Assembly (NCBI GenBank): GCA_030762895.1
Contig: CM061062.1
Span: forward strand, 137,437,104 to 137,501,103
Source: Sophora flavescens
Lineage: Eukaryota > Streptophyta > Magnoliopsida > Fabales > Fabaceae
Reading direction: 5' to 3'
DNA: 64,000 bases
Position numbers and translations under genes: made by a program. Within the stretch, counting starts at the first letter, position 1; each line of letters starts with the position of its first letter. Below the pieces are notes generated by a model. The model was not told where the DNA came from and made no database searches. It saw nothing but the letters and a program-made list of their open reading frames with translations. Positions 33,301 through 43,500 of the stretch are shown here, one piece after another.

Positions 33301-36269
33301 AAATGAATAAGATCTTAGAAAGTCCTTTGAAAATTTTGACGAAGAACTTAAGAGTTTTTGTGTAGGAAAATGAAAAATGGAGATGAAGTGAAAATGAAAC
33401 ACTTGTGAAGGAGCAAAAATGAAATGGAGATAGCCTTTTATAGAGAGGAGGCCGTGGCTTCAAGGGACCAAAGGGTAAAAAATATTGTCATGGCAAACTT
33501 GGAGTTACAAGGAAAGATTAAGGGTATTTTGAAATTTTCACATATAAGTAATCATTATGCTATGAAATGAATATGTGGTGGAGGTACTCTTAGAGTGTTG
33601 TGGCTGAGTTTGGACTACAAGAAGGAAGAAGATATTTTTAGTGACAAATCATGGTTGGCTAATCGTAGTTGGAGTTAACTAGACATAAGTTAAGTTAGGG
33701 GTATTTTAGTCTTTTCACATTTACTTGTCATAAATGCACATTAATGGCTATGGTGAGTCATTATGGTGACTCATTCCTCTTGAGTCATCATGGACGACTA
33801 GTTGTTCTGTTCTCTCGGTATATCTCTGCACATTCATGTCTAGTTCCGTTGTTTACCCGATTAGCTAGGGTTTTTGAGAGAAAGATGATGAAATGAAATC
33901 AAAATGAAATGAGTTTGGTTTAGTGGAGGGGCTGCACGAAATTAAGTAGATTTAGAGGGTATTTTGGTCAAAATTCACTTAGGGACACTCTTGAAATTTC
34001 ACTTAAAGATCAAAGGCATTTTGGTCTTTTTACATATAACCATCATTACTTACATTTAATGCAAGATGACTAACCCCTATGACTCACCCCCATGAGTCAT
34101 CGTAGATGACTCATTGTGCTCATCCACCCAGCATCGGGTTTTGTCTCTGCACCTCCGTTCTCGATTCCGTCGATCCCCGATAAACGAGTACTTGCCCGAT
34201 TATCGTATAATAACCTATTTATTTTGAAAATTTTCAAAATAACCACTATGGTTGGAAATACAATAAAAATCTAAATGGTTTCGTTCTAGGGTCAAAATTA
34301 GGTTTTCTGCTTAGTAAAATCTTACTGTCAGTTAAAACCCATATCGGGTTTCGTCTGAATTTTAAACCTAAATTTTTACCGTAACTCTCTACGATAAAGT
34401 AGAGTATAAATATGATTTTGTTTTATTCAAAATCATTTTCTAGGTCTCGGATAAAAATATAAACAAATATATGTATATATTTACCGATATTAAAGAACAG
34501 TAAAAATCGGGGTGTTACAAATTTCATACCTATCAAACTGTTCTAAAAATCCAAAATGAGTTTTGGACTATTACAGTGTAATATCATTGAAAAATGATTT
34601 ACGCAATTTACAAACTTAACGACGTTCGATCAAATTTTTAGAAATTTTGTATAAATGGAGAGTAAGATATAAAATCAGTGTTTCAACATTTTCATATGAA
34701 TATTATAACCTAGGAGAGTAACATATTTGAGGTTAAGAACCATATTTTCAAAAGTATGGCTTTTGGTCCTAAAACCAGTAAAAAGCGGCGAAACCATCTT
34801 CAAACGTTTTTAAAGATTTTTTAGAAAACAATGATGTAGAGTTTGAAATTAGTATTCTAATACTTTAACGTAAGTATGGTAACTTAGGAAAGTGAAGGAT
34901 TTGAGAAAAATAATTATATTTGTGAAAATATGGAATTTAAGTTGAAATACAATAAAAAACGATAAAACAGTATTTTAAGAGTTTCGATGTTTTTCAAGAA
35001 ACTGTTTTGAGGAATTTAGCACTTATGTACTTTAATGGAATCTGATTTCAAAGTATTAACCCAAGGTTTTAGTTTTAAGACAAAAAAAATAGAATTTTAG
35101 TCTTTAAGACTAGTATTTCAAGTAAATACGAACGTAATATTTTATGACGTGGGGTGGAACACGACCTTATGTCATAAAGTATGGATAATTCATTATCCAT
35201 ATTCCATAAAATTTAATGGATTCAGAATGATTTGTTTTCATGGAAGCCAAAGAAAAAGGCTCAATTAGAAAAGTGCAGAGAAATAAATAATTGGACTTGT
35301 GTTCCAATCTCATAATGCGTCGGGATGTTTAAACAAAGTGTTTTAAGATATCTTTACACAAAGATGAAAGGTTACTTGAGAACTTCTGCTCGATGTTAAG
35401 AACATCTGACATCTGAGAAAGCATGTTGAAAGAATTCCGATGGAATCAAGATGTCATCCGATGGAAAGACAAGAAGAACGCATTTTCCGTCAATTTTACC
35501 TAAACACATAGTGAAACTATGTTCTGTAAGGCCGTTGTGCCCAGGAGAAGAGCTAACACTTTAATGCGGGTATGAATTCCGTAGTGGCGATCCTACTTAT
35601 TCATAGGGGGTGTCGGGATATGAAATACTCACATAGGCCCAGTTAGTAGCTCCTCTGTGGCGTGGTGGTCTTGCAATGCACCGACATACTCGACTAGACA
35701 CTGCATGTTTTCTGGTAGTGTAGGATGTTCCCGAAAAAGTCTATGACGTGCACGCCCTCTTCTATTGACGCATTCTTTATTACCCAAGGCTGGTCGACTC
35801 CAGAACAATCCTCTAAACCACTCTCTCCGACTGTTCGTAAAACCATGGTATAGGAATTCAGAGGTTTCATTCCTCAAGTCTTAGATGTCTTCTATCTTGG
35901 AAAACGCGGTGCTGTGGTCATGTTTCTATGAAACATTATTGTTTTGTTATGAGTGTAGATATGATTGATAATTGATAATTGTACGTACCTGAGAGTCGTA
36001 CCACTGCATGTCTGCCTTATGTGTAAGATAAATGGAAATATCACCTCCTTATTTTTATATTGCCTATGTCAGCTGGCGATGTGTCTTCTGTACTATTTTT
36101 TAGAATATTGAGACGTCAAGATGTCGCTTGCCTGATGCATCGTAGAAGTCGAGGTTCGAGCATGAGGACGATATGTTAGAGTTTTCTAGTGGACGTCTTC
36201 CAGACTGTCGATGGTTCGTAGACCATGTTTTTCCTCACAGGTGGAGTGGGGACTGGATCTAAGTCACAG
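27360..36269 (+). mobile_element. TGTAACACC-type long-LTR-like unit, copy 2, split and 3'-truncated
   Basis: The left part (27360-29912) starts TGTAACACAGCGATTTTTACTG inside copia RT. The right part (34520-36269) continues the same unit after the minus-strand copy at 29913-34519. Continuity is shown by the uninterrupted homologue: the minus copy joins these two parts without a break near 32165-32210. TATAAAAG at 28588 and 'AAGAGGTATGGGGGAG' near 29115 match copies 1 and 3. The end is lost: homology fades near 36270 into an LTR fragment of another element. The boundary there is approximate. Confidence 0.75.
29913..34519 (-). mobile_element. TGTAACACC-type long-LTR-like unit, copy 3 (4.6 kb), nested in copy 2
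   Basis: On the minus strand it starts TGTAACACCCCGATTTTTACTG at 34519 and ends GAGAATGATGTTACA at 29913, so it has TGTAACA/TGTTACA ends. It is intact in length. It lies inside a same-family unit of opposite orientation, making inverted arms of about 2.3-2.5 kb (27360-29880 against 32210-34519) and 1.75 kb (30420-32165 against 34520-36260). Flanks TTTTT/AATTT are at best a decayed target duplication. The minus-strand TATAAAAG is at 33435-33442. Confidence 0.8.
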
Positions 36270-36841
36270 TGGTGGTGACTGAAGCAGTATAAAACTGATT
36301 GTGTGGTATCTCTAAACTCAAACTCTTTAATTTTTGTCTTGCGCATATAACTGTGAGCTTGATGTTCTAAGGTTTCAATTGATATCAGTTCTTGATCTGT
36401 TTAATATGAATTAAAACCAGAGTATTACTATAATCAATCTTGAGTTATTAATTGTTCAAAACTGAGTTGATTAAGACTGTTCTTGATCACTGAAACTGAA
36501 ACTGAAACTGATATATTGTAACTTCAGTTCTTGACTGATCAAGGCCTGTATCTAATACCCGTACGACCCTGAACTGAACTTCTTCCTGTTTGATTCAATC
36601 ACTGTTTAATTGATAGCTGTGAGCTGTGAACTTGAATCTTATTACTGATTTATCTTTCTGAATTAATCTTTCTTTCCTCACCACCTTCTATTCAAGATTT
36701 CATAAAAAGCCCTTCACTATTTTTGTAAAAGATCCTGAGGCAACTTTGATATGAAAAGTAAAGTTTGTGAAAAGATTTTTGAAAGCTCAATTCAAACCCC
36801 CCCCCCCCCCCCCCTCTCGAGTCTTTGAAGCTAAAACAACA
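36270..36841 (+). repeat. 3' fragment of another SIRE-like LTR
   Basis: It contains 'GCAGTATAAAACTGATTGTGTGG', comparable to 'CCAGTATAAAACTC' in the LTR at 20466. It then has a long AT-rich segment with a four-fold 'CTGAAA' run (near 36495), and near its end C18 (36797-36814) and a terminal AACAACA. Bases after 36842 resume copia RNase H coding. The left boundary with the long-LTR-like unit is uncertain by about 20 bases. Confidence 0.6.
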
Positions 36842-36842
36842 G

Positions 36843-37000
36843 ATTAAACATAATTTTATAAGGGATTATGTACAAAAAGGTGTTTTGATATACAATTTGT
36901 AGATACTGACCATCAATGGGCAGATATCTTTACTAAACCTCTTGCTGAGGACAGATTTATTTTTATTAGAAAGCATCTTAATATGCTATGTGTGGATTGA
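36843..37000 (+). pseudogene. copia RNase H C-terminus of the SIRE-like element
   Basis: The frame reads 'IKHNFIRDYVQKGVL', then after a one-base frameshift near 36893 'IQFVDTDHQWADIFTKPL' and 'HLNMLCVD' with a stop at 36998-37000. This is the end of copia pol. The RT thumb and most of RNase H expected between base 27359 and here are missing, so the nested insertion was accompanied by loss of host-element sequence. Confidence 0.88.
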
Positions 37001-37479
37001 TTATGTCGTCCAGCCTTGACAATTTTGTTGTTGATGTATGTGCGTCTAAAGCATTTCAAGTCCATTGCATGATTAAAGTGCGCGTCCATTGCATACCGCA
37101 TCCATCGTATTTGTGTGCCGCATCCACTGCATGCTGCGTCCATACTTGCTTGCTTCTTGCTTGGACCCGTCCATACACATATTTTTTAATTGCATTTATT
37201 TTGTCTCAAAGACAAATCCATCTGGTATATTCTCTATTGCTGAGTCAGTTATTTCTATCAATCCCATCAAGACCTTTTATAGTTCAAAATACCAACGCCG
37301 TTTTACCCTTAATGACATGTCTTGTCAAATATTTTATTTTTTATTTATTTCCAAAAGAAAAACCTTTGAAATTCAAAACCTTTTTAAAGCAACCTCCTTC
37401 CCTCTGAGAAACCATTTGCTACCTTCATCTCTGAACTCTCTGCTTTCTGCTTCCAAACCGTAACCTTCAATTTTCAACA
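37001..37479 (+). other. Spacer between pol and the extra ORF, with GCRTCCATTGCAT repeats
   Basis: Within 37050-37170 short blocks of the form G(C)GTCCATTGCAT, GCATCCATCG, GCATCCACTGCATGC and GCGTCCATAC repeat six or seven times. The rest is pyrimidine-rich leader-like sequence before the ATG at 37480. A spliced or read-through leader for the extra ORF is possible; nothing here proves it. Confidence 0.6.
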
Positions 37480-38163
37480 ATGGCTTCCTCTTCATCTTTT
37501 AATATGGACAAGCTGAATGTTGCTATTGAGCATCATTTCAACTTTGGAATCTTGGAGGAGTATAACCTAGATATTAGCAAGAATGTCAATGCGGTTGGCT
37601 AGGGAGGACTCTTCATGGAGAAAGTCTCCATTTTCCCTAATCTGATCAAGGATTTCTGGAGAGGTCTTCAAGTCTCTGATAGAGAAGTCTTCGCCACTGT
37701 TTTGGGGAAGAGAATAGTGGTTTCAGAGAAAACCATCTCTGATGCCATCATCTGCACTCAAGAAGGAGTGGTCTTCACTAAGACATGCGAGACGGGCCTT
37801 GGTGGTTCAGAAGTTATTGCTGCCTTTCTGATGAGAGAAGACACGGTAAGAAATCATTCTTGGAAATCAGTAGAAATGAAGGATTTGGTTTGCATCCTTC
37901 ATCAGTTGCTGAACAAGGTGGTTCTACACAAAATTGGCTCCAAGGACAACTTATCAGCCTTGCACAAGTTTTGTCTCTGTCATCTCATCACTGAGACTAA
38001 GATAAACTTGCCCAGAATTCTCTTTGGAAGATTCAGGGATGCTGTTGTTCATAGGAAGAAGCTCTCTGCACTTCCTTACTGCCATCTTCTATCAAAAATC
38101 TTCAAGTCACATGGGATATATGATTTCATTGTTGCTAGGTCCCCTGAAGAGCAAGCAAGAATA
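37480..38163 (+). pseudogene. Extra 3' ORF of SIRE-like element, N-terminal part
   Basis: It starts MASSSSFNMDKLNVAIEHHF and, after one stop near 37600 (a Trp codon turned TAG), runs open to 38163. Segments such as 'KDFWRGLQVSDREVFATVLG', 'VVLHKIGSKDNLSALHKFCL' and 'LSALPYCHLLSKIFKSHGIY' resemble the 'putative plant transposon protein' family found downstream of pol in plant elements. No signal peptide or membrane segment is visible, so an envelope role is not supported. It is interrupted after 'SPEEQARI' by the element at 38164-43496 and resumes at 43501. Confidence 0.75.
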
Positions 38164-39471
38164 TGGTGGTGAGACCGGATATCGTCCTCAGGGATCGGTT
38201 GCCAATTACCAATTCGCAAGATTAGCTACTATCTATACTAAAATATGATATGAAGTGAGAATCAAAAACATAAAATAAAATATTTTTGATCTTTTAGGTA
38301 TTTTATCAAACACCTGGCAGGCAAGCAGAGATGTGGTTAACAAAAGGATAGAATTGTCAGGGTTAGACTACACTAATCCTCCCTTAATTGCAATGAAATG
38401 GTTACTAACACAAGTCCTAATTCAATAATGACAATCAAGCCTTCTAAAATACTCAAGCCCTAATGTCTTAGGTGGAATGAGCCTAAAACCCCAAATTAAA
38501 CCCTAATGTCTTAGGTGGATTAACCTGAGATTTTGCATAAAGAGTCAAGACTTATAAGATTGCAAGCACCCCAACACCTATGTCTAGATTCTTGAATTAC
38601 GTGGTATTTGATTCATGAACATGCCTTAACATCAATCTGTCAATTGTCTATCAAAGCAACATATCATTCCATAGGTCATGAAGCCAAGAAAAGCATTAAG
38701 CATAGAATCAAATACTCATAAAGAATTAGAAACTTGCATTAGAACCAAATCAAAATACAACTAAGTTCAGAAAAGCCATTATCTAACCCCAACAAGGGGG
38801 AAGTTTAGCTACACATAATCAAAGAGAAAGGCAAAAGAAAAGATACAGAGATGAAGGAAGGAAGGAACTCCATGGAAGGATGCACACAGCCACAGTAGCA
38901 GAGAGTCTATTTTTAGGGTTTTTGGCCGCCTTTTTATTCTCTCCCCCTCAATTCTTCCCTAAAACAGCTTATAACAGAGATTCTGGGCTTCGCCCGCTCG
39001 CGGGGCGAGACCTGGTTCGCGAGGCGAATCTTATGAATCAGATCTTCAGAGATTTGATTTCTCGCGAGGCGAGGTAGTAATTCGCGAGGCGAGACAGAAA
39101 GGGTGGCATCTCTGGCACAGTCAGGCCTTCAGGCTCGTGAGGCGAAATGGTGATTCGCCGGGTGAGCCAGGAAGGGTGAATGTTGCTGTTCAGGCTGGTC
39201 TTCGGGCTCGTGTGGCGAGATCCTGTCTCGCGAGGCGAACTTCCTGAATTTTTGCTTGGCTCATTTTCTTCTCTTTTCAGGCTCTATCTTCACCCAAGCT
39301 TCATCATGGCTAAATCTTGGGCAATTAATCATAAATTCCTGCAAAACAACACACAAAACCACCTCATCCATTCCAAAGGAAAAACTAACCAAAATCAAAC
39401 TAAAATGACCTAACTATATGCAAATGCATGCAGAAATGTACATGGAAAATGAGGTAAAATCACACTCATCA
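38164..39471 (-). repeat. 3' LTR of the LARD-like element (1308 bp)
   Basis: It matches 42197-43496 nearly base for base. It lacks the outermost ~47 bases present in the other LTR (the segment beginning TGATACAATTTCGGC). The break lies in an 'AATA-GGTG' microhomology between target and LTR. A purine-rich tract (AAGCTTGGGGTGATT on the minus strand, 39472-39486) next to it is the likely polypurine tract. Confidence 0.88.
38997..39240 (-). repeat. Four-unit array of CTCGCGAGGCGA type in LTR U3 (left copy)
   Basis: Units start at 38997, 39061, 39134 and 39207 (spacing 64, 73, 73). Each has a CTCGNGNGGCGA motif, a spacer of 7-9 bases and a second TTCGCGAGGCGA-like motif. Motif bases are CpG-rich; several LTR-LTR differences here are C/T or G/A at CpG. 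The array occupies the same place relative to the downstream 'GGCTCATTTT' block as the different array at 7313. Confidence 0.88.
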
Positions 39472-40903
39472 AATCACCCCAAGCTTAAGACTTTGCTTGT
39501 CCTCAAGCAAAAACCAAGGCCAGAAGATGAAAACAAACAAAGCAATGATAGTGAACTAAGAACCCGAGTAAATGATCCAAGTAACAGACATTTCAAATAA
39601 TTCAGCAAGAGACAATTAATTCAAGTCCAATTAGAAGCTTAGGTTTCCTAGACTCATATTCTCACTGATTCGGGCACTCTTGCTCACCTGAAGATCACCC
39701 CAAGCTTGTTCATTTGCTTGGTTCTCTTTCTCGCCTCACTCAAGTGTTCAAGGATATATGACAATTCGCTCCATTTTCCTCAAGGAATGATTTCTACCAT
39801 AGGCTTGACTATCAACCAAATCTCTACTTTATTAATGAAAACATCTAAGAATCAAGAGGTCTTTTGCTTTGGTTGTAACGGGGCCATGGGATTTATCGTT
39901 AGGTGGGGAAATCAAGAAAAGGAAATTTCAAAAGGCTACACAAAATATCTAGCATTACAAAGCATGACCTTCTAAAATACCTTTTTGGGTTTTCAATACA
40001 TTTTTCCAACTTTCTTTCTTTTATTTCTCTTTTATTTCTCACTTTCTTTTGTCATCCCCTTCTCCATACACGTTTCTTTTTCTTTTATTTTTCTTTTATT
40101 TGGAGAAGGGGATATTTTTTAGCTCAAGAGAAATATTTTTCTGATTTTCTCATCCCATATTTTTTTTTCAACTACCTTTTTACCCTTTTTGTGCAATACT
40201 TTAGAAGGTCTCTCATCAAGCATCATTCATCAAAATTTTTCAAGGGACCAAGAAAAGCATTTTATTCTTTCAGGCTCAAAATTGGGCAATTAAGGGGTAG
40301 CATTTCATCAATCAAAGCTTAGAAGGCCGGAAAAATACCTATTGCCTCAATCATTTTCAAAAATGTTTTCAAAAATTTTTAAGCTTCAAAATGGTTTCAA
40401 GTCAAGTTCTAGAGAAATACAATCCAAGAGGAATAACACTCTATCACAAAGAATGGGGTAGATTTAGTGATTTGGCTCAAAACTCTCACATTTAGTAGTT
40501 CAAAAATCAGTGAGAACCACAAATCTACAGAACCAAGCTAATTATCAACTATCAAAGATCATCTCAAGCATGTTATTCGCAGCCTTATCACAAGAATAAA
40601 AAAAAAAATTTAGGGGTTCAACAATTCACTATCTCAAATTATTTGGCCCTAACCACAATTGGATGCTCCATCTAAGCAAGGGGGGATTGAATCATGTGAT
40701 CATGCAAACTATTCCTATATGAATGCAAAATGCAAAAAAAAATTAAAAATATGCAAAAATGCCCCTACCCCAAGCTTAAAAACTTACATTGTCCCCAATG
40801 TAAATAATTAAGTTAGAGAGAGGGGATAAAAATTGGAACAACTCACCGAGGCGGTAGCGGGTGCTGGATCACATGGCTAGTCAAAGAGAGGTTGTAAGTT
40901 GTG
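39472..40903. other. Body of LARD-like element, non-coding part
   Basis: It begins with 'CACCCCAAGCTTAAGAC' next to the LTR and contains a long pyrimidine-rich stretch (39990-40200) and near 40780 another 'CCCCAAGCTTAAAAAC' block. Open frames on the plus strand here are low-complexity Phe/Ser/Leu runs and not genes. Confidence 0.6.
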
Positions 40904-41125
40904 TCACGGCCGTGAACCTCATCACGGGCATGCTGTGATCATCTCTGTTCCATAGGTGTTGGCCTTTCACGGCCGTGACCTCCATCACGGCTAGGCCGTG
41001 ATGCTCTCTGTTCTTCATGGTCCTCTCATCACGCCCATGATGGACATCACGGCTGGGCCGTGATCCTTTCTGGTCTTCATATTTAGATCATCACGGCCGT
41101 GACCAGTGTCACGGCCTGGGCGTGA
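40904..41125 (-). repeat. Four-unit palindrome array (TCACGGCCGTGA type) in element body
   Basis: Units start at 40904, 40967, 41029 and 41091 (spacing 63, 62, 62). Each has TCACGGCCGTGA (variant TCACGCCCATGA in the third), then about 7 bases, then a second pair of the form TCACGG-CTNGG-CCGTGA. Motif and layout match the array at 7313-7550 in the LTR of a different element. Confidence 0.88.
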
Positions 41126-41247
41126 TGACTGCTGGTTTGCTTGTCCTTGCTCTTCTTGCTCTTCCTTCCTCCTTTCCCTGAAAACACTTAACAAATTTAT
41201 TAGTAAAAGAAAACTCTTGATCTTCTCAAATTATTCAAAAGTCAAAT

Positions 41248-42012
41248 TCAAAAACAAAGACTAACAAGAAAATGAAAATAACTAAAGAGAAAAATAACAA
41301 AAAAGAAACTTGGGTTGCCTCCCAATAAGCGCTTCTTTAACGTCACTAGCTTGACATGTTGGGATCCTCCTCCAGGATCCCATGGTTTGTGCAGTGGCAA
41401 TTGCCGAAGCAATATAACTCTTCCCTTGGTTCCTCCTGGATCAAATGGCGAGTGATAAACTCCCTCTTTGACCTCTTCAGGCATAAGTGCTTCATGAAGC
41501 ACATGAGGTTTTACTTCTTGAGCCAATTTTGTAGTGTCCACGCATGCATCCAAACCAATATATTTATCCAAGACAATATCAAGTTTCTTGGCAAGCATGG
41601 TGAACGATAGACCCTCTTTGCTCTCCACTACCACTTCAACTTCACTTTGAACTATCCCCAAAACCAGATTTTTCTCAAATTCTGTTTCATGTGATTCTTG
41701 TACCAACTTTTTACAAATTTAATCAACTTGCGTTTTGAAATTTTGCATCACAGCTTTGATACTATCACAGTTGGTTCTTATTTTGGTCTCAGAGGTGGAC
41801 AGCTCTTGTGAATATTGTTGCAGAGCAGATTTCAGAGGATTTGGCTCATTCCATTTCCATTCCTCCTCATGCTTCATGATTACTCTATAGGCTTGTGCAT
41901 GAGGGCATTGATTTCCCCAGAGCCTATAGTCTCCCATGACTACATTAGGCCCAAAGGAATATTTTGTAACTCCATTCAAGGCAGGAAAATAGTAAATCTC
42001 CATGTGTTGCAA
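41248..42012 (-). pseudogene. Conserved-looking ORF of the LARD-like element, one stop
   Basis: The frame starts at 42012 (MQHMEIYYFPALNG), passes one TAA at 41719-41721 and ends at 41248, about 255 codons. The C-terminal part has two 'DPGG' blocks ('SPFDPGGTKGR', 'PWDPGGGSQHVKLVTLKK') followed by 'RLLGGNPSFF'. It does not match gag, pol or any domain I know. I recall 'WDPGG...GNPS'-type tails in predicted legume proteins, which suggests an element-borne ORF, but I cannot give a function. It lies just downstream of the primer site, where gag would be. Confidence 0.6.
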
Positions 42013-42121
42013 TCCACCTTGAACAGATAAAACTCAAAAGAAAAAAAATGAAATATACACAAAATAAAAAAATGTCTAAATTAGTTGCCTCCTTTGTTAC
42101 TAATGATATTGGCAAAGCCGA

Positions 42122-42139
42122 TCCCCGGCAATGGTGCCA
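42122..42139 (-). promoter_or_regulatory. Primer binding site of LARD-like element, tRNA-Asp type
   Basis: The plus strand reads TCCCCGGCAATGGTGCCA, the tRNA-Asp 3' end with two C-to-T changes. It lies six bases from the LTR start at 42146, as in the element at 6338. Confidence 0.88.
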
Positions 42140-42145
42140 AAAACT

Positions 42146-43496
42146 TGATACAATTTCGGCAAGTGTACCTTGTCGCAAACAAGTAATACGGTGTTGAGAC
42201 CGGATATCGTCCTCAGGGATCGGTTGCCAATTACCAATTCGCAAGATTAGCTACTATCTAGACTAAAATATGATATGAAGTGAGAATCAAAAACATAAAA
42301 TAAAATATTTTTGGTCTTTTAGGTATTTTATCAAACACCTGGCAGGCAAGCAGAGATGTGGTTAACAAAAGGATAGAATTGTCAGGGTTAGACTACACTA
42401 ATCCTCCTTTAATTTCAATGAAATGGTTACTAACACAAGTCCTAATTAAATAATGACAATCAAGCCTTCTAAAATACTCAAGCCCTAATGTCTTAGGTGG
42501 AATGAGCCTAAAACCCCAAATTAAACCCTAATGTCTTAGGTGGATTAACCTGAGATTTTGCATAAAGAGTCAAGACTTATAAGATTGCAAGCACCCCAAC
42601 ACCTATGTCTAGATTCTTGAATTACGTGGTATTTGATTCATGAACATGCCTTAACATCAATCTGTCAATTGTCTATCAAAGCAACATATCATTCCATGGG
42701 TCATGAAGCCAAGAAAAGCATTAAGCATAGAATCAAATACTCATAAAGAATTAGAAACTTGCATTAGAACCAAATCAAAATACAACTAAGTTCAAAAAAT
42801 CCATTATCTAACCCCAACAAGGGGGAAGTTTAGCTACACATAATCAAAGAGAAAGGCAAAAGAAAAGATACAGAGATGAAGGAAGGAAGGAACTCCATGG
42901 AAGGATGCACACAGCCACAGCAGCAGAGAGTCTATTTTTAGGGTTTTTGGCCGCCTTTTTATTCTCTCCCCCTCAATTCTGCCCTAAAACAGCTTATAAC
43001 AGAGATTCTGGGCTTTGCCCGCTCGCGGGGCGAGACCTGGTTCGCGAGGCAAATCTTATGAATCAGATCTTCAGAGATTTGATTTCTCGTGAGGCGAGGT
43101 AGTAATTCGCGAGGCAAGACAGAAAGGGTGGCATCTCTGGCACAGTCGGGCCTTCAGGCTCGCGAGGCGAAATGGTGATTCGCGGGGCGAGCCAGAAAGG
43201 GTGACTGTTGCTGTTCAGGCTGGTCTTCGGGCTCGCGTGGCGAGATCTTGTCTCGCGAGGCGAACTTCCTGAATTTCTGCTTGGCTCATTTTCTTCTCTT
43301 TTCAGGCTCTATCTTCACCCAAGCTTCATCATGGCTAAATCTTGGGCAATTAATCATAAATTCCTGCAAAACAACACACAAAACCACCTCATCCATTCCA
43401 AAGGAAAAACTAACCAAAATCAAACTAAAATGGCCTAACTATATGCAAATGCATGCAGAAATGTACATGGAAAATGAGGTGAAATCACACTCATCA
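42146..43496 (-). repeat. 5' LTR of the LARD-like element (1351 bp)
   Basis: This is the full-length LTR. On the minus strand it starts TGATGAGTG (43496) and ends ...TTGTATCA (42146). Its U3 holds the CTCGCGAGGCGA-type array at 43022-43264, the equivalent of that at 38997. The host ORF resumes at 43501 with 'LTEKPMSAADF'. Confidence 0.88.
43022..43264 (-). repeat. Four-unit array of CTCGCGAGGCGA type in LTR U3 (right copy)
   Basis: This is the right-LTR copy of the array at 38997-39240, with four paired-motif units. About a dozen of the 27 LTR-LTR differences fall within this 240-base segment, a clear excess over the rest of the LTR. Confidence 0.88.
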
Positions 43497-43500
43497 AATA

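Larger units (their letters stand above)
38164..43496 (-). mobile_element. LARD-like non-autonomous gypsy-type retrotransposon, young
   Basis: Two direct LTRs (38164-39471 and 42146-43496) flank a 2.67-kb body with a tRNA-Asp primer site next to the right LTR, so it reads on the minus strand. The body has no gag, RT or integrase. It carries a broken ~255-codon ORF and a palindrome array. Its LTR outer region (CAAATGCATGCA...CACACTCATCA) is homologous to the LTR ending at 7776, so it may be mobilised by that Athila-like family. AATA flanks both sides (38160-38163, 43497-43500). LTRs differ at about 27 positions by hand count. Confidence 0.85.

Noticed and set aside
37089..37463. Plus-strand open frames before the extra SIRE ORF
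   Set aside because: They run through a repeat-containing leader with overlapping frames and no domain; the supported start is the ATG at 37480.
39903..40322. 139-codon plus-strand frame in the LARD-like element
   Set aside because: Low-complexity Phe/Leu/Ser sequence from a pyrimidine-rich tract on the strand opposite to the element's sense.
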